Shown: positions 22,276 through 34,984, counted from the first letter of the stretch. The stretch: DNA of 64,000 bases from Lasiosphaeria ovina (GCA_033439765.1 JAULSN010000001.1:3534001-3598000); one strand, 5' to 3'. The notes: generated from the letters alone by a model not told the origin. Program-made: numbers and translations.

Positions 22276-25200
22276 ATGGCTTCGCGATCTCGCGATCTGC
22301 CCGACGAGGAGCTCTTCATGAGCCGACCCGGCCCGGCCGCCGATGACTGCGACAGCCCGACGGTCGAGCCGCTCAGGATATTCAGGCCCCTGAGTCCCAG
22401 GACCCATCCTGCCGACAAGCCGGCGGACCGTTACAAGTTCCCTGCCCCTCCGTCGTCGTCGTCATCGCCCGCGCCCCCGTCTTCTTCCTCGTCCAAGCCC
22501 ACCATCGCCTCGCTGCCCCCGCTGCCGTCTTTCCCTATGTCCCTCGGCGCATCCAGCTCCGCCGCCCCCTTGCCCTATCCCGATGACGACAGCAACCGCA
22601 GGCCTACCCAGGCCTCCAAGCCCTCTCGGCTCCCGTATCCCGACGACAACCGCAGGCCCTCGCTGCCTCTGAGCACCTCGTCGCAGTCTAGCGATGGTCC
22701 CGGGCGCCTTGTCACAAGCCCTGTCGATAAGAAGGGCAGCGGTCTTGCCGAGCGGCGCGGTACGGTTCCCAGGCCTCTGCAAAGCCCCGACAGCCCTAGC
22801 GTGGACAGGGAGGAGCTCTTCGCGAAGCCCCTGAGGAACCCCGCAGTTTTGGCTACATCGGCGCCATCCGCCGCCCCCGCAGCCCCCGCCGCTCCCGCGA
22901 CCAAGATATCCAACGCATACCAGCAGAAGCCGTACTATCCTCCGCCGGGCGGTGCCGCCGGCCCCCGCACCAGCTCGGGGCTTCAAGTTCAGGAGTCCAA
23001 CATCAACCGCTTCTCGTCGACTGCCTCGACATCGACTACTCGTGCGAGCCGTGGATCGCCTCCTCCCCCTGAGACACCCATTCTCGAGCCGGGCTCGCTG
23101 CCTGGGGGTGGCATTGAAGCGCGTTATGCGGCCGCGGGTATCTCGGGGACTGCAACCCTCAACAGCCTCAGCCTCCAGGCTCCGAGTGCGGCCGCTCAGT
23201 CGCGGCTGGCGCAGTATGGCAGACAGAACTCGAACCCCCCGGCGCAGCCTCAGCCAACTCGGCCGTGGACCCCGACCGAAACTCCCGACCAGCAGCCCTT
23301 TGGCCCTCCCACAGTGTACCAAGGCGCCGATCTAGTTGCCAATCCGCCAGCGCAGCAGAACTCGTTCAACCTGCCTGCGAACCCCAACCCGGCCTCAGCT
23401 ACGCCGTCGGGCCCGGCGCTGCAGGTGAGCGTTCTGGAACAGGATTTTCAGCGCATGCAAGCCTCGACTCCACCCCCTGCCTACACGAGCGTCAACCCGT
23501 CGGCCAACTCGTCGCAATATCCCTCGGAGAAGCAGCGGCCGGCCCAGGCAAGCCCCAGCGCGAACGCCAATGCTGGCCCCAATCTGGCATCCCACCCGGC
23601 AATGGCCTCGGGTGCCAGGACCTCAACCCGGCCGGGCCCAAGCTCAAGCCCAGCTCAGGGAAGCTCGACACAAAAGCCCGTGTCGTCTCCCTCTCCGGCG
23701 GCTCACCCTGCCGTGGCTTCTTCGTCCTCTCAGCTTGCGGGTCATCCCGCCTTCGCCAACGACACCAAGCCAGAGGCGGCAACAAATGGGCAACCAGGGT
23801 TGACGCACACCCCCTCGCTTCTTGCGGCTGCCACGTCGCCTCCTCCTCTCCCAGAGGGATGGATCGCGCATCTAGACCAGGTCTCGGGCCAGTACTACTA
23901 CATCCATCTCGCCACCCAGGCCACACAGTGGGAGTTTCCCAAGGGACCGACCCCGCTTCACCATAATGAGCCCGTCCCTCTGTCACCGGCAGCATCGACG
24001 TATGGCAACCCCCTCGGGTCGCCGCTCCTTGGCGGCGGCAAAGCCGGGCTCAATTCCCCCATGTTCCATCCGCAGACTCCCGGATATGCCGAGAGCATCA
24101 TGAGCGTTGCGGCCTCGGCCACGCCTTCGACGGCAGGATTCACCGGGCCTCCCCCAAGCGCCGGTGTTGACGTGTACAAGGTCATGCCCACAAATGGCGT
24201 CTACTTTGGGCCCTACCTGCGCTATGTAAACATGGATCTTGAAAAGGGCGTTTGGCTGGGCAGCATCATGATCGTGACAGACGCGCCGCAGCCTCCCACA
24301 ATCCACATCCACCTGAGCGTAGATCTGTCCCCCAACCCCCGCCAGCTAATCCCGCGCGGCATCTACACGCACCAAAGATGGTCCTTCTACAAGTACGACA
24401 TGGATTTGCAGATGTCGGAGCAAGGTACCGAGCGGTGGACATATGCGGTGACGTCGCATCTTGGGTGCACTCGCTACGAGTTTGCCGTGGCCGGCCGCTA
24501 CGAGGTGGGCTGGCGCATGATCGCGCACTCTGGCAACGACTTCTCCCCCAGCACCAAGCAGGAAGAGCGCGCAAAGCTCGGGGGCGTTGGCTTCATGTGG
24601 AAGGATATTCTGCAGAAGAACATTGAATGTGGCGGCTTTCACGTCCAGCTTGGCCTTGGCGACCAGATTTACGGAGATCGGCTGTGGAAGGAAGTCCCCA
24701 TCTTGCGGCAATGGCTGGCAATGGGAGGGAGAGAAAACCGTAAGACGGCTCCCTGGACGGCGCGGCACGAGGAAGATGTCTCGCACGCGTATTTCCACTA
24801 CTACACCAGCCACTTCGACCAACCATTTATGCGCGAGGCCTTTGCGCAGATCCCGCATGTCCTGCAGATTGATGACCACGATATGTAGGTTTTAGCGGCT
24901 CCTTTACCCCGATGAGTGTACGCGGTGGCTCGACTCTTGTTTGCTAACCTCATCTCAGCTTCGACGGCTTCGGCTCTTATCCCGACTACATGCAGTCCTC
25001 TGCCATATTCAAGAACATTGGCCGCATTGCCATTGAGATGTACTTGCTGTTCCAACATCACACGACTGTCGAGATACTGCGGAATGTCAGCTCGGACATG
25101 GACCTCTTCACCATCACGGGGTCCGGGTGGCACTTCCTCAAGTTCCTAGGCCCTGCTGTGGTTGTCGTTGGCCCGGATTGCCGCTCCGAGAGGACACAGA

Positions 25201-26038
25201 GCCGTGTCATGGCTGGGCCTACCTACCAAGGCTTGTTCCCCAAGGTTGCTGTGTTGCCGCCTAGCGTGCAGCACTGCATCTGGATGGTATCTGTGCCGGT
25301 GGTATATCCGCGTCTGGAGACGGTGGAGACACTGGCCAACACATTTGCAACGGGAAAGAAGGCCGTCAACACGACGTACAACCTCCTCGGCAAGGTAACA
25401 AGCTCGGTGGCGGGCGTCGTGGGCGGAAAGGAAATGGTCCAGCACGGTTTCAAGGAGGTCAAGAAGGCGGTTGGAAAGTCTGGGCTCATGGGCAACGTCC
25501 TCAACCAGTTTGGCGAGTTCGACATTGCCGAGGAGCTGAAGGACCTGTGGACACACGAGTCTAAGGATCTAGAGCGGACATACTTGATCCGAACTTTGCA
25601 AGGGATCGCCCAGCAAAAGGGCATCCGGATGACGTTCTTGTCAGGAGGTAAGACACGGACACCCCTACCAACATGGCCGTTTCGCGCGTGTAGCTGAGAT
25701 ACTAACACTTTGCTTGCAGATGTTATCTGCTGCGGGGCGGGCATCGTCCACGACCCATCACACCCGAGCGACCACAAGACTATGTACCAGATTATTTCAA
25801 GTCCGGTCGTGGCGGCACCGGCAAGCAACTACCTGCTCAAGATGCTGCACAACAACAAGATGCTGTACGTACCGCTCAACGGCCACAAGTCGACGCACGA
25901 GGTCAGCGACACCAAGGAAGACATGATGGAGATCTTCCACACGGACGCGTCGGGCGCCGCCCGCGAGCACAAGAAGCTCATGAGCCGCCGCAACTACGTT
26001 GCCATCGTGGCCTACGACCCCGACGCGCTCAACGGCGG

Positions 26039-26089
<51 letters not shown>

Positions 26090-26252
26090 CTATGCCGCCA
26101 GCATCGCGAGCGGCCACTCGGGCGGCGGCCACGGCGGCGGCCTCAGCAAGCTGAGCTTGGCCGTCGACTTTGTTGTCCAGGGCGACGGCGCATTCGCTGC
26201 GACGACAAAGTACGGGCCGGTTATTGTGCCTCATTTGGAGTTTGGCCACTAG
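22276..26252 (+). CDS. WW-domain / PhoD-like metallophosphatase protein
   Basis: Three exons, 22276-24884, 24959-25647 and 25720-26252, total 1,276 residues. Residues 1-520 are Pro/Ser/Ala-rich and disordered. Residues 526-557 are a WW domain (LPEGWIAHLDQVSGQYYYIH...TQWEFP, both Trp present). Residues about 635-1270 are a PhoD-type phosphatase core: GDQIYGD metal site, HVLQIDDHD joined across intron 1 to IFDGFGSYPDY, and FLSG joined across intron 2 to DVICCGAG. Both joins recreate the family motifs exactly. A CAG run (26041-26088) encodes a poly-Gln insertion near the C-terminus. PhoD enzymes are Ca/Fe phosphodiesterases; here the substrate is unknown and the WW domain suggests recruitment by PPxY partners. 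The start at 22276 (GCCATGG) was chosen over upstream non-ATG codons. Confidence 0.9.
26041..26088 (+). repeat. CAG trinucleotide run (poly-Gln) in the PhoD-like gene
   Basis: About 16 pure CAG codons within the phosphatase domain, between DALNGG and NYAAS. Likely length-polymorphic between strains. Confidence 0.95.
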
Positions 26253-27345
26253 AACTTCTGGGCTGTCTCATTTTTCCATCTTCCACTCTCAGCATGTAGA
26301 CATGGCCGACTGGTATTCCCAGAGGAATGGATGCCACTTTTGGAGATTTGCACGATTTGCGTTGGATTTTTCTTCTTTTGGTTAGCCTCCTGTTGAGGAT
26401 GTTTACGTTTTCTTGAATGACGGCAGTTGATCTTCGTTTCTCTATATGTGCCCTCTCGGTTTTTTTTAATTTATTGTTTGTAGTTGGCGATGTTTCACGC
26501 TATCTAGATGGAGTGAGAGAGAGGACTTTTCCCCAGCGCATATTGATGTTGATGTTGATGTCGGTCGAATCTATATACGGCATTATATGTGTAAACCATA
26601 GCGACCGGTGATGAGTGACGCTTAGCAGGCAGCTAGCTGTAGTAGTGGTGGTCCGAGGTGAGGTGAGAGGAATGGGCAGTGAAGTGAAGTCGGGTGCTGT
26701 TCGGATGGAACTGAGTTTGTTTTGGGAGGAGAGACGCGGCAGAGAGAAAGACAGAGACAGAGGTTTAACGATTGAAATGCAAAAAAATGAATAGCCTTTT
26801 TATACAATTCTGCCTCATTCCACTCCCATCTCTTCCACGTGGGCGGGGGAATGCCGCGATAATGCGACCCCCCCTACCGCCTCCTCGAGACGCATATCGA
26901 CAAGCTTGGGATATATCTGCTGAGAGTTTAAAGCTAGGTGGTTAGTCGGTGTTGAATAAGCAGCATACATATATATGGTCTGCCAACAGACTGGATTGAT
27001 CTGTCAACCGCCATTCCCTTATTTCTAGGGGCGACCAGAGTATCGCTTTCTCGCTTTTGACGTGTGTGTCATTATGGTATGGAAGAGTGCTAGATGCGAG
27101 CTACTAGATTTGCCCCAGACCTTTCTCTTTCCATTCTCCTCCTCTTGATCTAGATAGATGAGGAAATGTCTTTTTTGTTTGTTTTGTTTATTCTCTTCTC
27201 TCTCGTCTCCCCCATTTCACCCCCTTCTTCAGACCCAACTCGCAATTTCAGTCTCAAGTTTTATTTCCAGACCTGACCGGGACGGAGGCGAGGGTATCAC
27301 ACTGAAAAAGATATAATTCTTTTTTTAAATTTAAGAACTCCCCCT
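26253..27345. other. Convergent 3' region between the PhoD-like gene and sec53
   Basis: 1.1 kb, T/C-rich on the plus strand in its second half. No credible gene; expected to hold both 3' UTRs. Confidence 0.6.
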
Positions 27346-28354
27346 TTACAGACCAAACAGCGCCTTGAGCTCGGCTATGGTATCGTCGGGCCCCGTGACC
27401 GAGTGCCCGATGGTGCGAGGGTCAGAGTAGATCTCGTAGTCGTTGCCGCCGACCATGGTCTTGTCGCCAAAGAAGTGGATCGTCGTGTACTGCACGCCGC
27501 CGGGCTTGCGCGCCTCGTTCTCGAGGTGCTGCAGGCAGTACGTCTTGTCCCACCCCTTGGGGAACACGTCGAACGAGATCTGGCCGCCGATGGAGAAGCT
27601 GTTTTTTTCAGGGGGGGGTGTATGTTAGTCAAAGGAGAAATGATGCGTGTGGGGGTTGTAAGGAAGGGTCAAAGTTGGCTTGACAAAAAACAAAAAAGGG
27701 AAAAACCCACGTCAACCCCAAGTGGGCAAAGCGCTCGCGCAGCTTCTCGACGAAGGCCTTGCGCACGCCGTGCACGTTGTCGTAGGCCAAAAAATCGAGG
27801 CGCTCCTGGTTCGAAGCGTTGCGCCCGATGGGCGAGATGTTGACCATGCCGTTGCGGAACTCGACAAAGGTGCCGCGCTTGACGGGCAGGTCGAGGTCGG
27901 CCAGGTAGTGCAGCACAAAGCGCACGAGCTCCTTGTACGGCTCCTCGCCCAGCCACTGGATGAAGCTGGTAGACGCCAGCGGCGCACCCTCCTTGAACGC
28001 CGTCAGCCCGTTCTCGCTGAAGCAGAAGTCGAACAGCGTCGTCACGTTGACGTCTTGTGAGGGGACGAGCTGCTCCTGCTGCTTGGCCAGGTCGCTGCCG
28101 CCGACGAACCCGATCGCGCACTTTTGCCGCAGCCGCGCCAGCAGGTCGAGCATCTCGGGCGAGACGTCCTGTTATTCGGCAGTGGTGGTGGGATCAGCAT
28201 GGCCGTCTCGTCTCGGCGGAGGTGCAAGGATGGGGAAGACAGTATAGAGACGTACCCGTCGAGCAGGAGTGAGGGTGCCGTCGACATCGAAAAGGCATAT
28301 GGTGTTCTTGAGCTCGCGCTCGGCCAGCGGCGGGTACGGGTACGGGGATGCCAT
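27346..28354 (-). CDS. sec53: Phosphomannomutase (Sec53/PMM)
   Basis: Converts mannose-6-phosphate to mannose-1-phosphate in the cytosol, feeding GDP-mannose for glycosylation and cell-wall mannan. Three exons on the minus strand, 28354-28256, 28168-27711 and 27598-27346, give 269 residues (yeast Sec53 has 254). The HAD signature FDVDGTLTP is at residues 22-30, with nucleophile Asp23 and acid/base Asp25. The first join gives [50 protein letters not shown] and [16 protein letters not shown] follow. The second join ([26 protein letters not shown]) restores the conserved sugar-binding stretch. Introns are 87 and 112 nt. The proline-rich N-terminus ([12 protein letters not shown]) is slightly longer than usual. 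Confidence 0.96.
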
Positions 28355-28946
28355 TTCGTAGACTGTTAAACGTATTTATATGTGTATTTAGCTAGTAGGC
28401 AATTTCTGACCTTTGTCGCTTTCAATTTTGTTGTCGACAAGTTGGTTGCACAACGATGGCGGCGGCGGCCACGACACGACGACGTGGAGGGGTTACGAGG
28501 CGGTCAGGACAGGGTGGGAAGCTCTGGGAGGCGCGTCTGGTGAGGGGTCGATTCGTCGACCCCTCGTTGGAGGATTGGACGAGGGGTAGCTGTAAGCCCC
28601 TTGCAGGCCCCACGACGGCTCCACGAAACGGGTGGCTTGATGCTGGCCCCCCCTAACCCCTCTCTGTGCCTCGCCAGCTTCAAACAACATTTGTTGTAAA
28701 GTCAAGAGGGTAGGTAGCTCAATTCCAACAATTGTACAAAAGACGATATCGTCGAATATCAAAAGAAAACAGGAGAACACGGGGAAAAGTTTCAATTATT
28801 CGGCTATAGCTCAAATACAAAGGCAATTAAATTAATTGCTTGACCAGACCAGTAGGGAACGGTATTTATTATGGCCATGGAGGGTACCTCAGGTAAGGTA
28901 TTCTCATGTGGCATCGTACCACATCACACGCAGGCTGACCGGCTGC
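28355..28946. other. Intergenic region upstream of sec53
   Basis: 592 bases. It should include the sec53 promoter and the 3' UTR of the next minus-strand gene. No open frame of interest. Confidence 0.55.
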
Positions 28947-29954
28947 TTACTCCTCGTCCTCACGACCGAACTGGCCGCGCGACTGTTGCTGACCACCGTA
29001 TCCAGAGCCCGAGAATCCCGAGCTGCTGTTCTCATCGCCCCGCCCGCTCTGGCTGCCAAAGTTGGAAGCGTCCCTACCTTCGCTACCAGACTCGCGTCCT
29101 TCTCTCCTGTTGTTGTTGTTGTTGTTGTTGTTGTCGTTGCCATAGCTAGGCGCGCTGTTATTGTCGTTGTCGCTGCGGCGGCCGTTGCCCGGGCCACCAA
29201 GGCGCTCATCGCCCTGGCCTTGGTCGTAGCTTCCGGCCCGGCTGTCCTCCCTGTCCTCGTTGCTGCCACAGGGCTTGCTGCCAAAGCTGCCCGTCTGGCT
29301 GTTCTCGTCCCTGCGCTCCCTCTCGGAGCTTCCACGGCGGGGAGGGCTGCCGCGACGGGGAGGGCTTCCGGACCGGCCCTCGTCGTTGCGGCTGGGCCGG
29401 TTGCCCTCCTGGCCGAAGCCTCCCGCCTGCTTGTTCTCCTCGTCCCGGTCGCCACGCGACGGTCTATCGCTGTTTCCGTAGCAACCCGTCTTGCGTTCCT
29501 CGGACTGGTTGGCCGCGTTGTTGCCGAATTCCTGCTGCTGGATTAGCAACTCGTGAAGCCAAGAGTCTGGTGTTTGATAAGTGTTGCTTACCGAAGGGCG
29601 CTCCTCGTTGCTGTCCCGTCTGTCGGACTTCTCCGAGTTGTTGTTGTTGTTTTCGTTGTCGTTGCGTCTTCCGCCAGTAAAGCCGGATACAAAATCCTTG
29701 CCAACGGTCTGGGCGTCGAACTTGCCGTCGCTGGACTTGTAGGCCGAGGCCGCCTTCTTGGCTACGTTTCCAACCTCCTCGTAGTTGATCTTCTTGTCTC
29801 CCGAGCCCTGCTGGCTGTCGTAGGCCTTCTTGGCTGCTTGGCCGACGTCGGCCCACTCCCGGCCACTGTTCTGGCTGTTGTTGTCCTTCTTGTCGTCATT
29901 GGACGATGGGTTGAGGGCGGACTGGGCCAGGCTGCTGATCTTGCCGAAATTCAT
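28947..29954 (-). CDS. Low-complexity Asn/Gly/Arg/Ser-rich protein
   Basis: Unspliced frame of 335 residues. The N-terminal 90 residues look folded: MNFGKISSLAQSAL, then two related helical units (EWADVGQAAKKAYDS... INYEEVGNVAKKAASAYKS). The rest is disordered, with poly-Asn runs from TTG/TTGTTG repeats, PPRRGS repeats and Gly/Ser/Arg tracts. A segment at 29591-29535 has the marks of an in-frame 57-nt intron: GTAAGC donor, TTGCTAATCC branch, CAGCAG acceptor. Splicing gives 316 residues (315 if the next AG is used) and removes the only residues out of character with the flanking low-complexity sequence. I do not recognise a function; disordered RG-rich tails are often RNA-binding or stress-related, which is only a guess. 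Confidence 0.7.
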   Translation of the reverse strand: MNFGKISSLAQSALNPSSNDDKKDNNSQNSGREWADVGQAAKKAYDSQQGSGDKKINYEEVGNVAKKAASAYKSSDGKFDAQTVGKDFVSGFTGGRRNDNENNNNNSEKSDRRDSNEERPSVSNTYQTPDSWLHELLIQQQEFGNNAANQSEERKTGCYGNSDRPSRGDRDEENKQAGGFGQEGNRPSRNDEGRSGSPPRRGSPPRRGSSERERRDENSQTGSFGSKPCGSNEDREDSRAGSYDQGQGDERLGGPGNGRRSDNDNNSAPSYGNDNNNNNNNNRREGRESGSEGRDASNFGSQSGRGDENSSSGFSGSGYGGQQQSRGQFGREDEE

Positions 29955-30642
29955 GATGGGCGGAGGCTAATATGACCTTGTCTGAGATGGGGGTATAGAT
30001 GAGGTGTAGATGAGGGGTTAGGGGTGTAGAATGGCTTGGGTAGATGAGTGCTGTTAGGCGAGTGCTGCTCTTAATTCCAGTCGAAACATCTGAGGCTTAT
30101 ATAGGAAACATTCCCACTGTATTCTCCATACCCAAGAGTATCACAAAGCCCCGCTCTGTCGCCATCGGAACCCAGACCAGCTGATGGGTACAGCTGCGCC
30201 ACCACAAAACGAGACAAGACGGAAAGCGGCCTCTTCGCCGGCAAAGACGATAATTCGTTGCCCACCCAAAGTGGAGCCCGCCGCATGTGGTGGTGGTACG
30301 AGGGCTTGATCGGATGCAAATTGGCAGCTACGGCGTAGACAACTGGCAGCCGACGATCGAGGACTTTGGCGTTGCGCCATTTCTCGAGCAGATCACAGAC
30401 AGACGGGGCCCAGCCTAGCTAGCGCCTGCGGGAGACAGATGCATCTCGGGGTGATCGAGCATGACCAGCTGAAGCTTTGCTCGGGTCCTGCCCGGATGGA
30501 GCCGCTAGGGCTATTGCGGGGAGGGCGAGGCCGCCATAGGTTAGACCACATGGCGAGATCTCCATCAACGCATCCTCCCTGCGGACCCTGCCCGATTGCT
30601 CGGTGCCAACGGCGATGGCCGTCGCGTCCCTCCGCACGCCCA
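29955..30642. other. Intergenic region upstream of the Asn/Gly-rich gene
   Basis: 688 bases between two minus-strand genes. Expected promoter and leader; no credible gene. Confidence 0.55.
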
Positions 30643-33600
30643 TCACGCCTCGTCGGCCCAGGTGCCCGTGAGCTCGAGGACGAGATTCACAATCGTGCTA
30701 ACCGTCCAAATGGCAATCAGGCTCCAGCCTATTTTCCGGCTCATGATCCAATTGTTCGAAGGGACCACGATCAGTAGAAAAATTAGAGTCAGCAGCACCG
30801 TGATGGCCGAGATCATCAGCGTACCGCCGACCTCGATGCTGTAGGGCTTGTAGTGAATCGGGTTCTCGGGGTGTTTCTTGTGCTTCTTATTCGCCGACGA
30901 GATGCCCATCCAGGCTCCGCCAATACCCACGCCAAGCAGAATGTTGAGCATTGGACCCCCGAAGCATGCAGCCCTTTTTCGCTTGTTAGTTATCCGCGAC
31001 AGCCGAAAACAGTGCAGGGCAGGAGGTGGTGCAACTTACAATGCCATGACCGGGTGTCCAAGACGGGCGACTGTGACATCGGCCACGAGGTCACCCAGCG
31101 AGTTGCCGACTGCAAATATCGTCAGGCCCAGAATGGCCTCGGAAATATTCAGGATCACTCCAAATGTCTTTAGCACCCCGACCACCTCTCCCGCAATGGT
31201 GGAAATCCATGCAACGCTAATTACGAATCCGAGATAGCACAGGAGATAGTGGTACTTGGGCTTCTTGTCAGGAGTGGTTGTGAGGAGCAGCGCCGCGAAA
31301 AGGCAGAGAGACAACAGCAACGCGTATAGCATTAGCTTGATTAGCACCTTGCCAGGCTGCTCCAGGTCTTCGGCCACGTTGGCCCAGCCGATTACGGCGA
31401 CGAAAAGTGGGCCGGTGAAAATTTGTAGGGCTACGAGCCATCGGTTCCAGTCCGAAGAGTCCTCCGTCGACGTACATGTAGTAGCACGATCGAGCTCAAG
31501 ATGAACAGGCATCTTTGCTGTTTGCGGGGTCTCGACACTTATTGGAGACTGGTCTTGACCTGACTCCTCCGGAATCAGGTCTTCGGATAGCGGCGGCATG
31601 TCCCCGTCTACAAACGATGACGTTACCCGGGGAGGCGACATGACGGAAGCCACGGATTGAGCCCGGCGGCGGTACTCTTGCCATTCCGTCTCGGGCTCGA
31701 TCCCGTCCCCGTCCGAGACCGAAACGGGCATGGCCGTGTTCCCAACATGGCCGTGGGCTGGGGGACTGGCCAAATCAAGTTCCGATTCGTCATGGTCTGG
31801 TTCAGTCTCGACCACGGGCAGCGTTGTAACTAGAACAAAGATGCTGGGGACTGAAATGAGGCTGATGAGCTTATCCCACAGACTCTTGTCGCCCCACCCT
31901 TGCAGGGTCGGGAAAATAGTAGCCAGAAGAATGTGAGGAGGCGGCAGGAACTGGTAAGGCCACCAGCCGATGGGTCTCGGCTCCTCCACGCGGTCGTCAA
32001 ACCTGCGAGTCGAGGCACGTCGTCTCTCGGACGGAAAGGGAAATACAAAGGCAGCCTGATCCTGGCCCTGGTGGACAGGGGTCAACACGCCCGGGGATTC
32101 AAAGACAGGGAACGAGGCGGCGGACGGCGAAGTCTGCCCACTTGAGCCGCCGCTGGGCGAAGGAATCCGTAAGTTTAGGTTGCGAGGCGATGGGGACGGT
32201 TGTAACTGCTGCGATGCAGGGTCGAGGCCGAGGCCATTCGGCGGCGCAAGCCTCCCATCTACGGTTCTAGCGGCTGAGCTCGTCCGGGTTCCGGTTACCC
32301 TCTCGGACGCAGGCCGCCCGGGGCTGTGGGATTCCAGATTCCGAGGCGGGTTTCCGTTGGACAAGGCTCGCTCTCTTGTGGAGTAGACGGCATGCGCCGG
32401 CAGGGTGTTTGTCCGTAAGCGGCCCCGTCCAACCTCGGTGCGGTCTCGGCCAACCTCGATAGAGGAGTTGGAGCGTTCCAGGCCGGGGCGGTCCGAGTAA
32501 AACCTCCCGGGCAACGGCCCCAGATGCATGTTTCGAGCCCTGTGCAGCGAGGAGAGAACGGCCCTGAACTCCAAGACGCCCACTAGACTCGGCCTGATGG
32601 GGGTGATGGTGGTGTTGCTCCGGCCCCAGCGAGGGCGGTTTACGCGCATACTGCTCGTCATTTCGGCCGCCGCGTGCACTTCGCGCTCATCGTCGTCGTC
32701 GTCTCCCTGCAGCGCGGGCGTCAGGCCGACACCGTCAACCTCTATCCTGGGAGCCCGCTCCAGCATGCTGATGTCGGCAGCCTCGGGAGCACTGTAAGAA
32801 CGGCCTCCCACGGGGGCAGCCTCGTCATCATCGGGGGCATCGCGGTAGGGCTCCAATTCTTCGGCAGTGCGGCCGGGGCTATGAAAGTGTGTGCGCGAAG
32901 CAACATCTCTCAAGCGCTGGCGCCGCCTCCTCAAGGCGAACCAATGCCAGCCAACAACAGTCACTACGTAGAAGAGATAAAATCCAATCATAGTAAAGCA
33001 CTCCCAGAGATGAAGATGGCCGTCAGCTAGGAAGACCATGGTGAAGCTGACGGCGATGATAAAGAAGATGATGTCGCGCACAAAGGTCCGCTTGCTGACC
33101 TTGAACTCGCGGACCAAGGCCATGGACCCGGCAACGACGGCGGTGATGAAGCCGGCAGCACCTATCAATTCGCCAACCGCCATGCTGCCGCTGTTGGAGC
33201 CCATGGCGGCAAACGTGCTGAAGACATCGGGAGAGCCATTGCCAAGGGCGAGAAAGGTGACGCCGGCCAAGCTCTCGCTGAGGCCCAGAACGCTAGCAAT
33301 GGTGCTCAGGTTGACACTGAAGAAGTCGCTGGCGGCGACGCCGATGGTGGTGAAGAGCAGGCCCAGCCAGAGGGCCAGGACGACAAAGGCGACGGGATGG
33401 GCATTGCCGAGCGAGCAGTAGTAGAAGGCGAGGTAGTGGATGAGACCGGCCTCGTCGTCGCTGCAGTGGTCGAGGACGAAGGCGCACTGGTCCTGGGCGA
33501 AGTGCACAGCGCGGCAGTCAACAGCGACGGCGCTGGCATGTTGTAGAGACAACTGGGGGCCGGGAAATTCGGACGACCGCGCGTCTAGAGGCGCTGCTCG

Positions 33601-33735
33601 GCCATGGTGACGGGGGCGAGCGACGCGCAGCACAGGCAGGACGAGGGCATAGGCGGCGACGAGCGAGATGAGCAGCGTCGACGCGACTGCGGGCCGAGTG
33701 CTGTATCGGCTCCGCCGCGAGCGAATCGGCTCCAT
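30643..33735 (-). CDS. Sodium/calcium (cation/Ca2+) exchanger, Ecm27/NCLX-like
   Basis: Two exons, 33735-31040 and 30973-30643, separated by a 66-nt intron (GTAAGT... CTAAC...AAAAAG), give 1,008 residues. An N-terminal signal-anchor-like helix (18-36) and a Cys-containing luminal loop precede five or six membrane segments with the first alpha repeat (ALGNGSPDVFSTF, residues 163-175). A hydrophilic loop of about 400 residues (270-690) is Ser/Pro/Arg-rich. The second membrane half holds alpha-2, VGNSLGDLVADV at 876-887, and is completed across the intron as HPVMAL-AACFGGPMLNILLG. Members exchange Ca2+ for Na+, K+ or H+ in endomembranes; the closest architecture is yeast Ecm27 and animal NCLX/NCKX6. 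The last segments would be lost if the intron were missed. Ion specificity and compartment are inferred. Confidence 0.9.
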
Positions 33736-34984
33736 TGTGCCGCCGTCAACGTCTCATACCATTGCGAATGTAAGTATCACCGGGGCGAGACGAGAATGGA
33801 GTCGGGGAGCAAAGAGCGCCGGTGGTTTATTTGCATGCATGCAGCGTTTGCGCGTTCGTCGCAGTCTTGTTTGTTTGCTGTGCTTTGTTTAGGTAGCTCT
33901 GTATTAGGTTGTTGTGTTATGAGATCATTCTGCCAACATTTCGAAACTCGCGAGACGGGCCAGGTACGGGTGGTAGGTATCTTGGGTGTTTTGCGACTCG
34001 GACAGCAGCAACACCATCGACCCTTATCTTGCGACGTTGGAGCCAACCTTCCTTGCGGTGGGTGGCTACATACGTAAGGTGCTGAGGTGCGGCCCTGGGT
34101 TAGGCCTGGCCTGGGCCGCGGCCTCCAGTTGATAAAAGGTGACCTGAGGTGGTGCCAACAAACAGACAATGGAACCCGACTCGGCCGTCTGAAACAACCT
34201 GGAAAGGACTTGGCACTTGGCGATGCAAGCGTGGTGTGCTGTGCTCTCAAGAACCTGGAACCCGCCAGTACCAGCTGGACATCTAGATACACTGTACGTA
34301 CAGACAAGTCGCGAGAAGATGCACGGCTATACATACATACTGTATGTACATGCCTTACATAGGGACGACATACCAACGTACGTCATGCACGAGCTCCGAC
34401 CTGCAACAAGATGGAAAGGGAATCCGGGGAAGGCGACGCTAAGGAAATTTAGTCTGGTTATTATCTGATCAGAGACGGATGGGTTGCTGATGATTGACTA
34501 TGGAATCGAGACTGAATAATACAAAAGCACAGTATGGAAACTCAGACGGGAACAGCCATAGAAATTGATGGTAAATACCTACCATACGTATGGTAAATGG
34601 CACAGATGAGTGCCGCGCGGCACAAACGGTGGCGGTCTTTGAATACGACTGACAGCTCCTGAAAACAACCAGGAACAAGAAACCAGATGCCAATTGACTT
34701 TTTGCCGCAAACTTGAAAGCGGAAAGCTTGGCTGGCCTTCCTGGGAAAGCTTCGTTTGGTGGGGGAGGCTTTATCAGCACGTGACACTCAATTGATAAAA
34801 CCTGTCCCGGCCAATCAGCATTCAGGGCGACGCAGGATGGACCCAGATCGGGCAACCACCCATGTGTAAGCAACGGCGGTGGAAAGTAAACAAACATTCT
34901 CCAATTTCGAGCCTCTGAAAGCGCAACCCGCCAGGCCTTCCGTGACATGACCTGACGTGCAACAACCCGATATTCGACAAGACC
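33736..34984. promoter_or_regulatory. Divergent intergenic region between the exchanger and condensin genes
   Basis: 1,249 bases flanked by outward-reading genes, so it holds both promoters. TGTACAT/TACGTAC-like words occur at about 34294-34390. No gene supported. Confidence 0.5.

Noticed and set aside
22462..23322. 286-codon minus-strand frame opposite the WW-PhoD gene
   Set aside because: Arg/Gly-rich antisense of a Pro/Ser-rich disordered region; no start context or domain.
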